Assembly: GCA_028554755.1 (NCBI GenBank)
Contig: JAPTOF010000005.1
Coordinates: forward strand, 18,264,001-18,328,000
Source: Cordia subcordata
Taxonomy: Eukaryota; Streptophyta; Magnoliopsida; Boraginales; Cordiaceae
Length of the DNA stretch: 64,000 bases
Reading direction: 5' to 3'
Numbering within the stretch: the stretch's first letter is position 1; each line of letters starts with the position of its first letter. Positions 11,528 through 25,382 of this stretch are shown one piece after another. The notes under the pieces were generated by a model. The model was not told where the DNA came from. It did no database searches and was given only the letters and a program-made list of their open reading frames with translations. The position numbers were made by a program, and so were the translations under genes.

Positions 11528-14500
11528 CTATATCTCTCGCTTTTGAATTCCAGGCACGATATCCCCTAGCAATCCTTCATCAGTAGGCGGTTGTTGGGTT
11601 GCTCCTGGTAATGCATTCGATGCTCTAAACGCTCCACCAACTTGATGAGGAAACAAGACTCCTCCAGGAAAGGGGTATTGCAAGGCCGCTGATGGGGTTA
11701 AGTGGTTTGCATATGAAGCATCATGGCCAATGAATCCAGCTCTAGGAAATCCAATTGTGTGGTGACAATGTTGTCCTTCGTACGTTGTTATTACTGTTGT
11801 GGGATCTTCAGAAGAACGTTCAACTCTTTTCTTCACCGTGCATTTGCTGTTTGTACAACGATAATAGCTCCTGAAAAGCATGGCAAATGCACCAATTTAA
11901 TTATCTTTCTCTCTATTCCCCCTCACTTTCTCCATATATCTAGCATTCTATTGGATATTTTCTCCAGCCAAAAATGATTCGGGTCTTTTCATACAATAAA
12001 TAAATGTAAGCTTTTAGAGAGGATATTGATTTATTTATTTATTATATTAATATGTAATAATATTGTTTTTACAAGTTTAAACTTCTAGATAAGATGGTAA
12101 TTCTATCATAGGATCAAAACCCAAGTCATAAGTTTAAAAATTATTGCCACTCATATAAAAATATCAAAACTATCTATGTACAAGGCTCAAAAAACAAATC
12201 TCACCTGTACAAAAACATTAAAACTGTCCTTATGTAAGGCTAAAAAAAAACCCATGCAAAGCTCAGAAAACATATTCCTCTTGCACGTGAGGATGGTATG
12301 TCTCTAACAATATCCCAATAATACACAATTCTGATGCAAATTTCCCCTTTAGTTCAAGATTATGGCACCAAAACACCTTTGTTATTTGATCAATACGAGA
12401 TTATTCATTTATGGCAATATTTTTGTGGCCAAAATCTGGTCTAGACTCCAACCCTACTTTTTAAGTTATAGCATGTGCAATTGTTTATCTTACATCTAGA
12501 TCTAAAGTAATTTGTCCATAAACATTATCCAGATTACAAGGTATTCTCAAAGAATTCATCAATATCTTGTCTTATATCTACAAGAGAATGATCCTGAAGT
12601 AGAATCTTGTCTACATAATTGAGAATGGATAATTTATCTTAAAAAATGATTAACGTGAATATTTATTTTAAAAATAGAACAATCAGCTAATAAACTAACT
12701 ACAAATCTTATCATGTGTTCTACCAACGTGGGACAGTACACACTATGTTGCGACAAAGGTCGGCATATGACAAATGATATCACGACAAGTCTTAGCAATG
12801 CTATCTGTTTGATTTCTTCCTAGGTTGTTATATTAGGAATAGTATCATTTTGTTCCTATGTTAGTGTAACATAATTGAATGAAAGCAATCGGAAGTCTAA
12901 TAAAATAAATTAGAAGAGGTAAAAAGAAAAAAGAACAAAAAAATTCGTACCTGGGAAATGGACTATTTTTAACAGCTTTTTGCCCATATTTCCGCCATCT
13001 ATAACCATCTTCAAGATGATCAACTTCACTTTTGGTGATGAATGCAAAACGAGGCTGCCTCATACGCTTCTGGCCCTTCTTTTTACCCTTGCATCTGTCA
13101 AGAAAAATGAACCTCTTCATTCTGTCAGATATATACATGTATATGTATATATATACGTGTGTGTATATATATACACAACCTATATAAAATGGCTTATTTT
13201 TGTCCTTTGATAAATTGGATTCGACTAAAATTTAAATACCATATAATGCTCTCTACAAAGTTAAACTTTGAGAGGATAACTCAACAATTTTAACAATATA
13301 ACCGAAATCAAAATACATTATCCCTTATCGAGAAGAAGATCTCGATAGACAATCAGAAAAAGAAACTACATATTTTATGCTTACAAAATTGAATACTCTG
13401 TAAATCAAATCAAAAAAGGAAATCTTATTACCAAGAAGAAAAAGTACTTTTAGTAGATTCATTTGAGTAGGCATTAAAAAAAAGAATCACAAAATATACG
13501 AATACAGTGAACTAGATTGACTACCATGAAATCATACAGTATGTTTATCTTTTTAACTTAGTTTCCTTGTCATCGTTCGACTTTCATGATCTTTCTCACT
13601 TGATTATTTTATCATATGATCATATGACGATTCATAGGTTATCAAATTTTTCTCATAATGTTATAACGTTATAAATGAATTTAAGTCCGGTTACATACTG
13701 TGACCGAACACCTTAAGATTAATCAGCTAGCAACATAGCAGAAGATCCACTGGGGGAAGCTCGAACTAGACTTATTAAATTCCTAGCTAGGAGCCTATAT
13801 ATCATCAAGTGAACATATTCTTTGTACACGTACACTGAACTAACACTCTAAAAGGGCCTCATTTACAGCTCTGGACCACGAAAATTTCAACAAGAAACCT
13901 AAGCCATGTTCACCTCCTCCCCATCACCCATACGCAATTATTAAACCAAGCTACTCAAGCACCACACAAACCCCAAAAAAAAAAAAAACTATTCTTTTTC
14001 TTGAACAATATAAGTTTTAATGTAGTTGTTAATGGACCACGTTAAAACACGTATCACAAAAAGAAAAATATAATGCTTCCACATTATATTAGTTTTATCA
14101 TATAACAAAGTTTTCATAATTAAACAAAAAGTCTTCTTTTTCAAATTCTCACATTTTAAAGAATTTGCTATTAGTGTCTTTAATTAGCACCATGAAGAAA
14201 AGTTGCAGCACGCCATGCCCGCCCACAATATTGGCGAACCACAGGTTATCCGAAATACCAAAATCGCCCTCGTCTTTTCAGTCAAATTACGAATCAAAAC
14301 CTGCGTTCAACTTGCGTACCACACCACTTGACCTTATGCACGCGGAAGTGGCATTTTTCTCCGCGTCCCTATAAACTATGCACCTATGCGTATGTATTCG
14401 TATTCAGTTCATGAAACTTCTGCTATACGTAATCTCCTACTTATAGTCTTCTTATTCTCGAGCTCGCTGTGTCCAAATTGACTATAAATAGTAGGGTTTG

Positions 14501-15264
14501 GAAAGAATATATAGATGCTCAAAGAAGTGTTTTGAAAAAAAAAAATTTTTTGAGGAAAGATTAAGCATTTGTCAAAGGAACTCCTTTACTATTTACTTGC
14601 CTCCAATACTTGGAGACAAATAGTAGGGTCCCGAAGGATAAATGCTCTAATTCAGATTTGGTATTTAACAAGTGAACACTTAACTATTACACGCATCCAT
14701 TTATATACGCGTGTGTAAATATATACATATATATTTCTAAATATATGTATATTTATATATGAGACTAGTTAAGAAAATGAAATAGCAGCCAGTAGTGGTG
14801 TAACTTCATGCACACACTCACGGTGTATCTGACGAGGGTTTGGAGACAGAGCAGCCGCCGCCGTCGGCTGAAGCGGTCGACTTCTCGGGCGGATCATCGG
14901 AGGAGCTCGACGATGCCGGTCCGCCACGTTGAGCCGCCGTCTCGGCTTCGGCTAAACCACCGCGTGCCTTGGTTGCGTCAACTGCACTACCATCAGCATC
15001 AGCTACACAATTATTGCCAGTACCGGTGCTTCCCGCCAAATTATCCGCACCGCCGCCACCGCCTCCGAGGGCAATCAGTCCTAGCTCTGCTCCGTTTTCT
15101 TCCGCCGGGTCCAGCTGAAGATCCCAGCCGAACTCGCTCAGTATGCTGCTCTCTCTTTCGCTACCGAAGAAGTAAACAATGTCCGATTCGCCACCGAGTC
15201 GCCAGCTCGACTGGGTCGCGAACTCAGCCATAGCTCGATCTTGCTTCTGCTCTTTATCATCCAT
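11528..15264 (-). CDS. WRKY57: Group IIc WRKY transcription factor, WRKY57-like
   Basis: Three exons on the minus strand: 15264-14822, 13094-12951 and 11870-11528, giving 309 residues. Both introns are GT-AG. The second interrupts the PR dipeptide in the WRKY domain, the classic intron position of the family. The WRKY domain has WRKYGQK at 181-187 and a C-X4-C-X23-H-X1-H zinc site (C201, C206, H230, H232), which is group IIc. Exon 1 has ILSEFGW and a Ser-rich SSDDPPEKSTAS stretch. The C-terminus ends in LLGDIVP plus a short tail. These blocks match my memory of Arabidopsis WRKY57, linked to drought tolerance and jasmonate/auxin cross-talk; function here is inferred. An in-frame upstream ATG at 15330 is possible, but the start at 15264 matches the family's short N-terminus. 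The protein should bind W-boxes in the nucleus. Confidence 0.93.
11871..12950 (-). other. Intron 2 of the WRKY57-like gene
   Basis: A 1,080-bp AT-rich intron with GT donor at 12950 and AG acceptor at 11872-11871. I saw no nested gene. Confidence 0.85.
13095..14821 (-). other. Intron 1 of the WRKY57-like gene
   Basis: A 1,727-bp intron with GTGAGT donor and AG acceptor. On the opposite strand it contains a TATA-like ACTATAAATAG (about 14481-14491) and AT-rich dinucleotide runs around 13140-13170 and 14700-14760. No coding frame with domains is seen inside it. Confidence 0.8.
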
Positions 15265-15438
15265 GGATACAAATATACATATACATACATATACATATAG
15301 ATGATCAAGATCTATACATAGATAAGACAATGTGTGAGAGTGTGCGGGTGTGTGTGTTTAGGGTTTGGGGGGAAAGAGAGATGGGAGAAAGCAAAGTCGC
15401 GTTAAGTTGTTGGCTGAGAAGACACGCATAAAACACGA

Positions 15439-15444
<6 letters not shown>

Positions 15445-15481
<37 letters not shown>
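15445..15481. repeat. GA/CT dinucleotide microsatellite upstream of WRKY57-like gene
   Basis: About eighteen uninterrupted GA units on the plus strand (CT on the gene's sense strand), roughly 180-215 bp upstream of the WRKY start codon. CT-rich leaders are common in plant genes. Confidence 0.9.
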
Positions 15482-15487
<6 letters not shown>

Positions 15488-17775
15488 GAGTGAATAGAAA
15501 AAAGATAAGTTAGAAAAATCGCCGTCAACTTCTTTAAATAGTAGCACCGTGTGGATATGATTTTTATGCAATCAAGTAGGACGTCCGCCTTTTCCCTCAC
15601 GCGCATGACTTGTGTCGCAATGTCACAACGCTCTCGTAGAATGTGTCGTACTGTTATAACGTTATAATTGTAATAATTTAATAAATATTAATTTATTTAT
15701 ATGATTTTATGTAATTATGTCAATAATTTAAAATTATTGGATGACTTGATCCGTTCTGCAAAGACATGCTAGTTCACATTTGATTTGGTTCTCTCGTAAT
15801 GTATAATATAATTTATGATGAAAATCTAACAATAATATATAGTTGCTTATTGTATGGACGAGATTCTATATTTAATGTACAATGCTATAAAGAACGTTTA
15901 ATGTTTTGAGTTGTATTGATCATTTTTTTGCTAGGCATTATTTAGATCATTTTATTATAGTTATATTATTAATTTGTCATCTTTTAAATTCTATAATAAG
16001 ATAATGATATTATTAGGTACTCCAAAACCCTTATTATATGGCTATTGTCTCTCTCTCCAAAAAAAAAAAAAAGTAAAAATTATCTCAACAAAACATACAT
16101 AAGATAAATTTGATCCCTTTCCCTATTCTACAAAATATATTGATTTTAGGAGGGACATATGTTTAAGCAAAGAATGTCAAATTCTTGAACAAAGAGGAAT
16201 ACCGTAGCCCAACACAACTCCAAACAAACTCCTCACTTTTCCCTTGTAACAGGGACCAAATTTTTATTTTTAAGGACCCCTATCTCAATTTTGCCCTTGT
16301 ATGTGTTAGCCTAATATTTAAATATCTAAAGGTGTTTTATATGAGTGTAGAAGTTCAAGTTAGTGTGTTTGACTTATTTTTAAAAGTGATTTTACATAAA
16401 AGCTAAATTACAAAGTTGACGAGCAGACATTCTAATTAAATTAGAGCTTTTTGAAAACGGCTTTTGAAAATCTATTTTTATATTATAATTTTTTCTCAAA
16501 AGAAGTATTTCATATATAATTTGGAAGCTTCAATATTATTTTTAAAATGATTAAAAGTTTAACTTTTAAAATACAAAATTAAATAATAAATCACTTTTAT
16601 TCAGTTATAATTTACCAAAAACTCTATCATTCTATGACTAAAATCTCACAACTCAATCAAACAAAAGTTAATACTATTTCTCATTTCAATTGCACTTTAA
16701 TCTCACTTCCTACACGGTCAAAAATAAGGAGCAACTCGTACATGAGTGGAGGTTTACACAAAAAAGAGAGAGAGAGAAAAAATAGGGGTTCGCACTTCTA
16801 AATTACCGCTAATTATACGGAGTCTATAATTAAAGTTTAGAGTGAGGAAGCGGGCTTGACGCGAAGAATCTGCTAAAAAGTTGATCCACTAATTTTCCAT
16901 TTTGCAGAATATTTTCAGAAGACTTCCCGAAACTCAAGTCATCTGTGTTCCACGGGGCTCCAACATCCAACTTATTAGAAAAGAAAGAAAAAAAAAAGAA
17001 GGAAAAAGCAATCCGTAAATTTCAGTAATGATATCTTTCTGACCATGAAAAGTTTGTTTTTAATTCATCATGTAATTATAATTATAAAGGATCCTCCAAT
17101 TACCTCTTGGAGAAGAAAAACTTTACCTCGCCTAGGAAAAAAAAAAAAAAGGAAAAAAACCTTTACCTCTATTTAAATTCATCTGATAGATTTGCTCTGA
17201 TGAATATAAGTTGGTTAAACCGACTAAACTAACCCAAATTAATCGAAAATTTAAGGTTAGTTTAGTTTTTTACACAGTTAAAAACTAACTGATTAATTTC
17301 AAATGAAAATCAACTAGTTTATTTTGGTTGAAATAAATATTCAAACCAAAGCAAAGCAAATCGAATTATTTTTATCCTTAATTTGACATATATTCATCCC
17401 AAATTTTATGTATTTTAGGAGTCGAACTTTAAATCTTAAGACTATATTTTCAAACTTTAACCACTAGACTATAGTTACACTTGTGTTTTATTTTAATGAT
17501 AAAATCCTATGTCACTAAATTTGCAATCTGGATACTAAATCAATTTTTTTAATAATTTTATTATGAAATTTGAGTTTTTAGACTTTCTTTTTAAAAAAAA
17601 GTCGACGACCAAACCAATATAGATTATGCTGGTTTGGTCATATACATGACAAGAAAACCAATTGATTCCAATTGGTTTTGATTTGATTTAAAATATGATC
17701 AAAACTAAACCAAATCAAACCATGTACACTCCTACTCACCACTCAACTCTTTCTTCTTTTTTTTTTTTTTTTTTT

Positions 17776-17814
17776 GGGTGGGGGTGGGGGAGGGGTGGAG
17801 CTAGGGGTTGGGGG
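17776..17814 (+). other. G-run cluster, potential G-quadruplex
   Basis: After a run of about 18 T, the plus strand reads GGGTGGGGGTGGGGGAGGGG, four G-tracts with single-base loops. Two further G-tracts follow up to 17814. The composition contrasts with the AT-rich surroundings. Confidence 0.6.
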
Positions 17815-20800
17815 TTTTAATTAAGCACTCACCCCTAGTTTCAACCTTTCACCCTCGTGAAATTTGAATTCAAGTTATGACTTTTAAATAAAGTAATTTC
17901 AATTGCTTGAACTACTTTCTAAACCGTTACTCAACTATATGCTTAACACTAAGATGACATTATTTTTGTAAAGATACCAATACAAACACTTGCCTTTTAG
18001 GAAGAAAGGGGAAAAAAAATGATAGTTGTGAACTTCTTCATCAAAACTAATTTTAACATTCCCATTTAAACTAGAAGATCGTATTTGACTATAAAATAAT
18101 ATTTTTTTCCCTCTTCATCAAAAATGATATTTAATTCAGGAAAAAATTAAATGTTGTTCATGACACAAATTTAAAGAAACTTCAACCTTTACTGTTAAAG
18201 TTTTATAAATGAGAACCACAAAAAATGGTTATGATATTTTTATTGTACAAATATTGCACATATCCAAAAATATAAATTGCATACATATATGCAAGTTCTT
18301 TTTCAAGTAAACTTTTGATGAAGCAGTACAAAAATACCTGTGTTATTTTGTTTTAAGTATAAATGAGCAATAAAATGTGACAAATTTAATTATTTAATTT
18401 AAGTAAAAGCCATATATTACGCACTGACTCTCTTTAAAAATAATCAAATCCCTTTAATTGCCAAGGATTCAAATCCATATTTTTTTAATCTTTAGAAGGG
18501 CCTGCCGACTTAATTAAATAAAATATGCTAACCCAAAGAGGTAAGTGATTCATCCAACTGATTTAAGCATCCATAATTGTTACAAGCTTAATTATTGTGG
18601 TCTAGAAAGCAAGTTTTTTTTTCCCCCCATTTTCTTACCAATTGTGAGTTAGCTATATACTAGGCATTGGCAATAGGGAGCTAAACCATTACTTTTCCGA
18701 GGTCTTTGTCAATCTTATCTTTAAAGTCATTTTGTACTATTATATTATATCAATGTTCTGAAAGTGGGTATATTTTTACCGCATCTCCCTGTTTATTTTC
18801 ATCTTCTCTTCGGCTTATATTTGTTACGGCCCCACAGGAACCTTAGTGCATTTTTGCCGAAATGTCTACATATTGTGCACGACTAAGCCTACTCCTTAAG
18901 AAAAGAGAGATACTCAAAGCCAGGTTTAGCATCGGAATTCGGGGGATTCTTTTGTGTTAATCCTTAAGCCGAAACCTCACTGGCCTGCACCAAAGCGATG
19001 TCCCTAAGTTACATGATCTATTTTTTCTTGCTCACAAGCCTATTGTAGCCACTTGGTCCAATTAGGTTCAGGCAAAGTTTTCACCTTATAAATATTTTGT
19101 TATTTGTCACGAATTTAGTCTTCTGATGACTAAATTCATGGCCCAAGTAATTATTTATTGTAGTGTGAGGTCGATATGTGAGTTAACGAGATTGTGGACC
19201 ATTAAAATCCAATCAATGAGCTTTGTCATGCATGCATCCCTTGTAGGCAAGGATGAATGTCCTGAGAAAAGTTTGGAGAAATCGTTGTATATCTATCTCA
19301 TGATCATAACCGGTCTCAATTGATTTTTTGAAAAAAAGAATAATTATCACCAAACATCACAAAATAATCATACCAGATTCACGTGTTAATACTTGTGAAC
19401 ATGAATGTCATTAGTGAGTACTAAACATTGGTTGTTTGAGTGCCTAGATTGGACAGATCAGCTCGAGTCAATCATTTATTGGTTCTATTGGTAAAAATGA
19501 ATCCAAATTAATCTTAAGATTGATGAATTTAGAGCAAGACTAGATTGTGACATTACGATTGGCAGCAAATGAATCTGGTTCCTTTGATCATTATCTACCT
19601 AAAAGAGCCATCGCTATCTTTGTCAACGTCACTCGGATATAGTACAAGATGTAGATATATACCTCATCGAAAGGGAGGTAGAGTTCTTAGAATGGTCTTC
19701 ATTTAAATCGGTGTAACCTCCTAAAAAGAAACAAGAATAAAAAGAAAAGGGAAGTTGCGTAGGCTTATAATATGAAGGTAATTGAGCGGTTGTAAATTGT
19801 CCACATTATCCGTTATGACTATATTAACAATTAACAGCGATTAAATTATAATCTACTAATGAGAAAATAAAAAAGAATGATTTCATAGGCACAACGTATG
19901 GGCCCAGCAAATGTTGACGAGTTAATTAATTTTTTTGGACAATTAAATCCAGTCAATACGTTTAATTATCAAGAAGTTGATTTGATTCGTAAGAAGAACA
20001 TTAATGAATTGATTCGATAATAGTAGTCAAGAAATAAAAGAAGGCAAGTAATTCAAGAAAACTGAACTTGTGCTAGGAATTGCTTCGAATAAAATCTCCA
20101 GTTACTTCAACGACAAATTAACACAAACTCAAAGAGAGAAGAGAGAACTAGGGAAGGATGCAACATAGTGTTATTTTTTGTCTGTGTGTAAGGTCAATAA
20201 AAAATAATCTCGCTTGCATATAGATTTTGTTGAATGTAATATGTTAATGATAAAATAAATTCCTTTATAATCGATTTAAACTTTAGATAAAGATTGAAAT
20301 GCTGTCATTTTTTCTTGAGTCTTGGAGTTGTCAAATAGCTGCTCTAATTTCTTTAGCATTCTCATAAACAATAATAAAATGATTGTCCTTTTACATAATT
20401 AACTTACATCAAGAGTTCTGGATTAAATCCCTCTCATATCAAGAATTTGATTTCTTTGCCCTTCAAATGTTAATAAGAGTAAGAACAAAAATTTAGTATT
20501 GCCATTAGAACAGGATCGAACAGTTGAAAATCTCCAACCGACACCCAATAATCAGTGAATATTTTAACTCGAAGATATAGCATCATACTTAAAGCTCACT
20601 ATTGAATATCATGCTTATGATAGGCAATACTTCATCATCAATTACAATAAGTCGTGATAAGGTGATAATTCTTCTGATACTATAGAAATGACACGTTCAC
20701 AATTATTTACGTAATAAAAAACTTGTTTATCAAGATTTTAATGAGTTCTGTAAAATCTCTGTCTGCACACGCTTTTGTGACTTAACAAATGAAAAAGACA

Positions 20801-22122
20801 TGCATGAACCTGCAATACCTTTGCCTGTGATAGATTCCTAAATATCATCATGAATTCCCCTATAAGGATATTCCAATTGTTAGAGTTGAGCTAAGAATAG
20901 CTTGTGACTCGAGTTTAATTTTAGTTTCTTATCAAGTATTCAGTATATAGGACATATTGTATATTTAAAGTTTACCAGTTGATAGTCAAATTCTATCGGT
21001 TGAACCAGTGGTCGAATTTTATTAGTTGTATTTCTGTTGTTACAAAAAAAAATAAAAATAATCCTCATGAATATAAGTAACACCTAGGAGATCGAATAGT
21101 AAAAAAATAGTTTAAATAATTTAATAATTATAAATTAATAATACAATCTTAATAATATTAATAATTTACAATATCCCGAGTAGTTATTATTTCTTTTAAA
21201 AATGAAACACGAACTCCAACGGTCAAGAACAAGTGGTTCAAAAGTCCTTCACATCTACAAACCACCTGATTTCCCGCGAAGCCTCTAACCTGTTTTGATC
21301 CTTTCAACACACATAAACGAGCGAAGAGGAATCTATAACTCCTCTCCAATCTTTCTTTTCTTTTACATAATCTCTAAGTGAACTTTTCAGACACCCTTTT
21401 CGTTTTTGCTTCAACCAGGTACTTTTCTTCAAGTCAATTCTTTAAGTTTACTTTGTTTTTTGAATCTTGAAAAGCCACCCTTTTCGTTTTTCTCTTTGTT
21501 TCTTGACATTCAAGTGCCTACTATTTGCATTTCCTTTTTTTTTTTTTGGTTTTGCTAGTTAATTTATTGTCTATTTGTTTTTGACTATCTGTATCAATGT
21601 TTGAGGTGGTACTGTTAATTTTCTTTACATGCATTGATAGAGAAGCTTTTTGTTAATTGTGTGCCCGTGAAATTAATAACTGTTCATGATTATAAATGGG
21701 ATTATAATTTCATTTGAGGATAATGTATGCCAAGGCCACTAAACAAGTATGAAGTTTCAGATCGTTTATGCAAATATTTTCTTTCATTTCCATCATCTAC
21801 TAAATATCCCTTTTGTTTCGTTATCCATTTTGTTAATGATTTCTTACTTACTACTAGTCTTTAAATTCTCTCTGAAATATGTTTGTGTTTCTTTGTAGCA
21901 TATTATGCATACTGTACTAAGATTGTTATAATTCTTTAAATTATTCGTATTTTTCCTCCGTGAGCATTGCGCATTTACTAAAAGGATTCATTGTAGCAAT
22001 TGTGGAAGAATCTTATTTGTTTGCAATGTTTTGTGTTTTCCAGAGTCCAGTATTGAAGTTCCAGGCTTTTTGACTCAAATCCTTTAGTTTTCTAGCGATT
22101 ATCAATTCTCTACTAGGAGAAA

Positions 22123-24040
22123 ATGTTTGGCTTTCTGAGATCGCCATCACCAGCCAACAAGATCCCCAAGCAAAATTCAGTTGATCCTCCATCATCTGAT
22201 ACAGAGTCAGACAAGAACCCAAAAACAAAGCCATCAAGAAGAACTGCTTCGGAACCAGTCCTTGTAACGCCAGATGAAGATGACGACAATTGGGGAAGAG
22301 GGCCGTCCTCTTCATCGAGGAATAGGAACACAAAATCCACTGACCAGATAGACTTTGACAGCATGTCTGTTCAGGAGTTGGAAAGTTATGCTGTGAATCG
22401 CTCCGAGGAGACCACCAAATCTGTGAACAATTGCCTTAAGATTGCTGAGGACATTAGAGATGATGCTACTAGAACTCTTGACACCTTGCATCAGCAAGGT
22501 GAACAAATTAACAGGACTCACAATATGTGTGTTGATATGGACCGCGACTTGAGCAAGGTATGCTAGTCTTGTCTTCACTTTTCGGATGTGAATGTCAGAA
22601 TGTACCATTGGAAAGAGAAGTATCAACTAGTTTATGTGATTGATATCATTTCTCTACTATGTGGCAGTCACATTTACCAACAAGCATAGTAGTGAAACTT
22701 CGATCTTGACAATATCTTTAGGACTGTACCATTGGAAGTAGCCTGAGAAAATTCAATTTTGTTCCTGTGTCACCACCGGAGAGTATTTCAGCCAGTTTAT
22801 GTGCATTGAACCTCTCATATGCCAATGATAATTGCCAGCAAATATAATTGTGAAATGTCGTTCTTGATCAATTTATTTGCAACTGTACCATGAGCTCTCA
22901 TCTGTCTTTGGCTCACTTTATTCTGATGGATATTGCTCAAGTTGTGGCATGACTTGAGCTTTATTGTGTCTTTTGGTTATTGTTTGTTGAGTTATTACTC
23001 GGCATGCAATGAAAAGCCATGCTCACTTTCAATCTTACCTTAACTTCTCTGAACATATTGAGAACCTAGACATATGACCGAAGATTTTCACATAAGGCTA
23101 AATTATGGTCTGTCAGTCTATTTCTCTTTGGAGTTAAGTATGTTAGTAGCTTTTTTCTGAGCATATGGAATTCAATTCAGGGGGAGAAATTGTTGAACGA
23201 TCTTGGCGGCATGTTCTCTATGCCTTGGAAGCCAAAGAAGGCACGCGAAATCAAAGGGCCTGTAATGTCAAAAGGTGCCTGCAATCCTCCTCTTTCCATC
23301 TTCTCTGTGTTATTATCAATATATTGTCTGCCAAAAAAGTTGCAAGTAAATTGCAGCATTAGAAATTCTTACGGGCCCTTACTAGTTAGATGCTGATATT
23401 TTGTGTATTTGCCAGATGATAATACTAGAAAGCAGAGTACTAAGGAACAAAGAGAAAAGTTGGGCCTTTCCAAAGGACAAGCAACTTCTCGTACACCTCC
23501 TCCTGAACCAACAAATGCTATGGAGAAAATTGAGGTAATAGGTTTTGGATGAATGATTTCTTGAGCATAGCAGACCAATGTACACATCAATCACTTAGTT
23601 GCATTGTGACATGTTTATACCACTTCTTGCTTTCTTATTGTTCACGTGGTCTTTATGTTAAAAAGATGGAGAAGGGAAAGCAAGATGACGCACTTTCAGA
23701 TTTAAGCAACATATTGGGCGATTTAAAGGGCATGGCTACTGAGATGGGCTCTGAACTGGACAGGTTAGTTGTCTGTTCTTATGACATTTACTAACATCCG
23801 GATCTTTTCTCAGAATAGTCTTTTAATTGCTTTCGAAATCTCAGGATAATAATTGGAAAACTTTTACTTGTTTATAGTTGTTTGTTTCCTGTATTAGTTC
23901 CTCAATTGGCTTTCCTAATATCAATCTGGGGATACTACAGGCAAAACAAAGCTCTTGACCATCTTTCAGATGATGTGGACGAATTGAACTCAAGAGTCAA
24001 AGGTGCCAATCAACGTGCACGTAAACTAGTTGGGAAGTGA
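22123..24040 (+). CDS. SNAP33: SNAP25-type Qb/Qc SNARE, SNAP33-like
   Basis: Five exons: 22123-22557, 23181-23274, 23416-23534, 23666-23763 and 23941-24040, giving 281 residues with all introns GT-AG. It should pair with syntaxins and VAMPs at the plasma membrane for vesicle fusion and cytokinesis, as known for Arabidopsis SNAP33. Two SNARE helices are visible. The Qb helix covers about 86-155, with zero-layer Q125 in LHQQGEQI. The Qc helix covers about 210-275, with Q250 in ELDRQNKAL. The linker has GGMFSMPWKPKK. No cysteine-rich palmitoylation patch is present between the helices, as usual for the plant form. The N-terminal 80 residues are Pro/Ser-rich and probably disordered. The upstream leader may contain an intron. 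The gene is convergent with the phosphatase gene. Confidence 0.95.
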
Positions 24041-25382
24041 GAGGCCTTTGTTTGAACAGCAGCAGGACTTGGAGTCCTTTTTCGATCTCTTTTGTATCAA
24101 GTTTGTTCTTTGGTTTCAATTTTTTCAGGTTTGAATACTTCAGATGTAATAAGACAGAATGATTTTGTCATCAACGGAAGCTAAATATTCAAATATGTGC
24201 TCACTCTTTCTGTCTCTTTCCCACACACACAAACACACAAAGACCCATATTAGGCTCAGGCAGAACTTCTTAAAGTTGCCCGCAATTATGCTTTCTGTGT
24301 CTATTTTCTCTGTACTCACAGTATCCGGTGGAGTGTTAGAGGTGGTCTTCTGAATGTAATACGAGAATCAGTCGAGCCCTATATTAAATTAAGTCTTATC
24401 CCACTAGGTGAGGTCTACTATATGAATGCGAGTACTAGAACCCTTTGAGTACTACATGAAGTTAATCATAACCATAGAACTGCACTGCAATTGATTTGCA
24501 AGAGGAAGAGAGATGCTGGAATTTCTTTGATTTCAAAGTCCAATCTTTCCTATTTCCTTTCAGTTCGCTTCATCTGAAACATGGGCAATAAGAATGTCTG
24601 TTTTTGTTGTACTTGTTTGAGATCATTTTACCAAGCAAACAACAGTGTAGCTTCATGATTGCTTGTAGCTGTGCGCGAAAAATTAGCCGAATTAAGCAGA
24701 TGTATGCTGCTTAGATGTTGCAGCATAACAAAAAGTTGGAACAACTTATGCTCAGTATTTCAAACCAAACAAACTTAGACTAACCCACTAGATATTGCTA
24801 GTTATATGGACCAGGCGACATCATTTATTCCTGCTTAGAATCATCTCCTCTGTTAGCTCCATACATATGAGAATCGCTAAGTTTCTCCATTCAACTCATT
24901 TTGTGTCTTCCTCTATTCCTCTTATAGTGTACGACCTCCACAGTAAAGGTATTCCAGAAAAAAAGTAAACATTTAATCAACCAATCAAGTAGCAAAATAT
25001 GAGAAACTGTGGAAATGCAAGCACGAGAAGCTGTTGAATACCAAAAGTAGTTAGTGACAAGAACTGTAGCATACTGGATACAGCGGAAACACTTTATATA
25101 TACAAATCTTCTCCAAGAATTTGAAAGCAGCTTGCAATTTTGTTGGGGTATGACATAACCAGGCAAAGATGCCTTTTGTCCCAAAGCAAAGGTTTGTTGC
25201 AGAAATATGAACAACTACAGAAAACAATTACACAAGTTTGGGAACATCTACATAGAGTCTTGCTCCATGGTAGATTAAATAAGTTGAATCGTTTTTCTTT
25301 CACCAAGCTATCAAACTTGGCCATCTGTAAACAATTCAGAAACTAAATGTGTGGTTCCATTTTCTGCAAGAGAATCTAGCAC
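24041..25382. other. Convergent 3' spacer between SNAP33-like and PAP2-like genes
   Basis: This holds the two 3' UTRs facing each other. I saw no additional gene. Frames at 24891-25324 overlap the probable 3' UTR of the phosphatase and carry no domain. Confidence 0.6.

Larger units (their letters stand above)
15265..22122. other. Intergenic region between the WRKY57-like and SNAP33-like genes
   Basis: The left end is the divergent upstream region of the WRKY gene and includes a GA/CT microsatellite (about 15445-15481) that would lie in its leader or promoter. The middle is AT-rich spacer with a G-run cluster (17776-17814) and a small perfect hairpin (19111-19137). The last 700 bp are pyrimidine-rich. 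CAG at 21417-21419 followed by GTAC, and CCAG/AG at about 22041-22044, could bound a 5' UTR intron of the SNARE gene. No supported coding gene is present. Confidence 0.65.

Noticed and set aside
14481..14491. TATA box in WRKY intron 1 as a separate plus-strand gene promoter
   Set aside because: No exon-like frame follows before the WRKY exon 1 region on the opposite strand; probably chance or TE residue.
15305..15606. Ser/Leu-repeat open frames on the minus strand
   Set aside because: They are the translation of the GA/CT microsatellite in the WRKY leader or promoter.
19111..19137. Perfect 10-bp hairpin (GAATTTAGTC / GACTAAATTC) as a terminator or miRNA
   Set aside because: Too short for a plant miRNA precursor, and intrinsic terminators are not relevant in a plant nuclear genome.
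18841..19320. Possible retrotransposon coding fragment
   Set aside because: Local composition is less AT-rich, but no reverse transcriptase, integrase or gag motif could be read in any frame.
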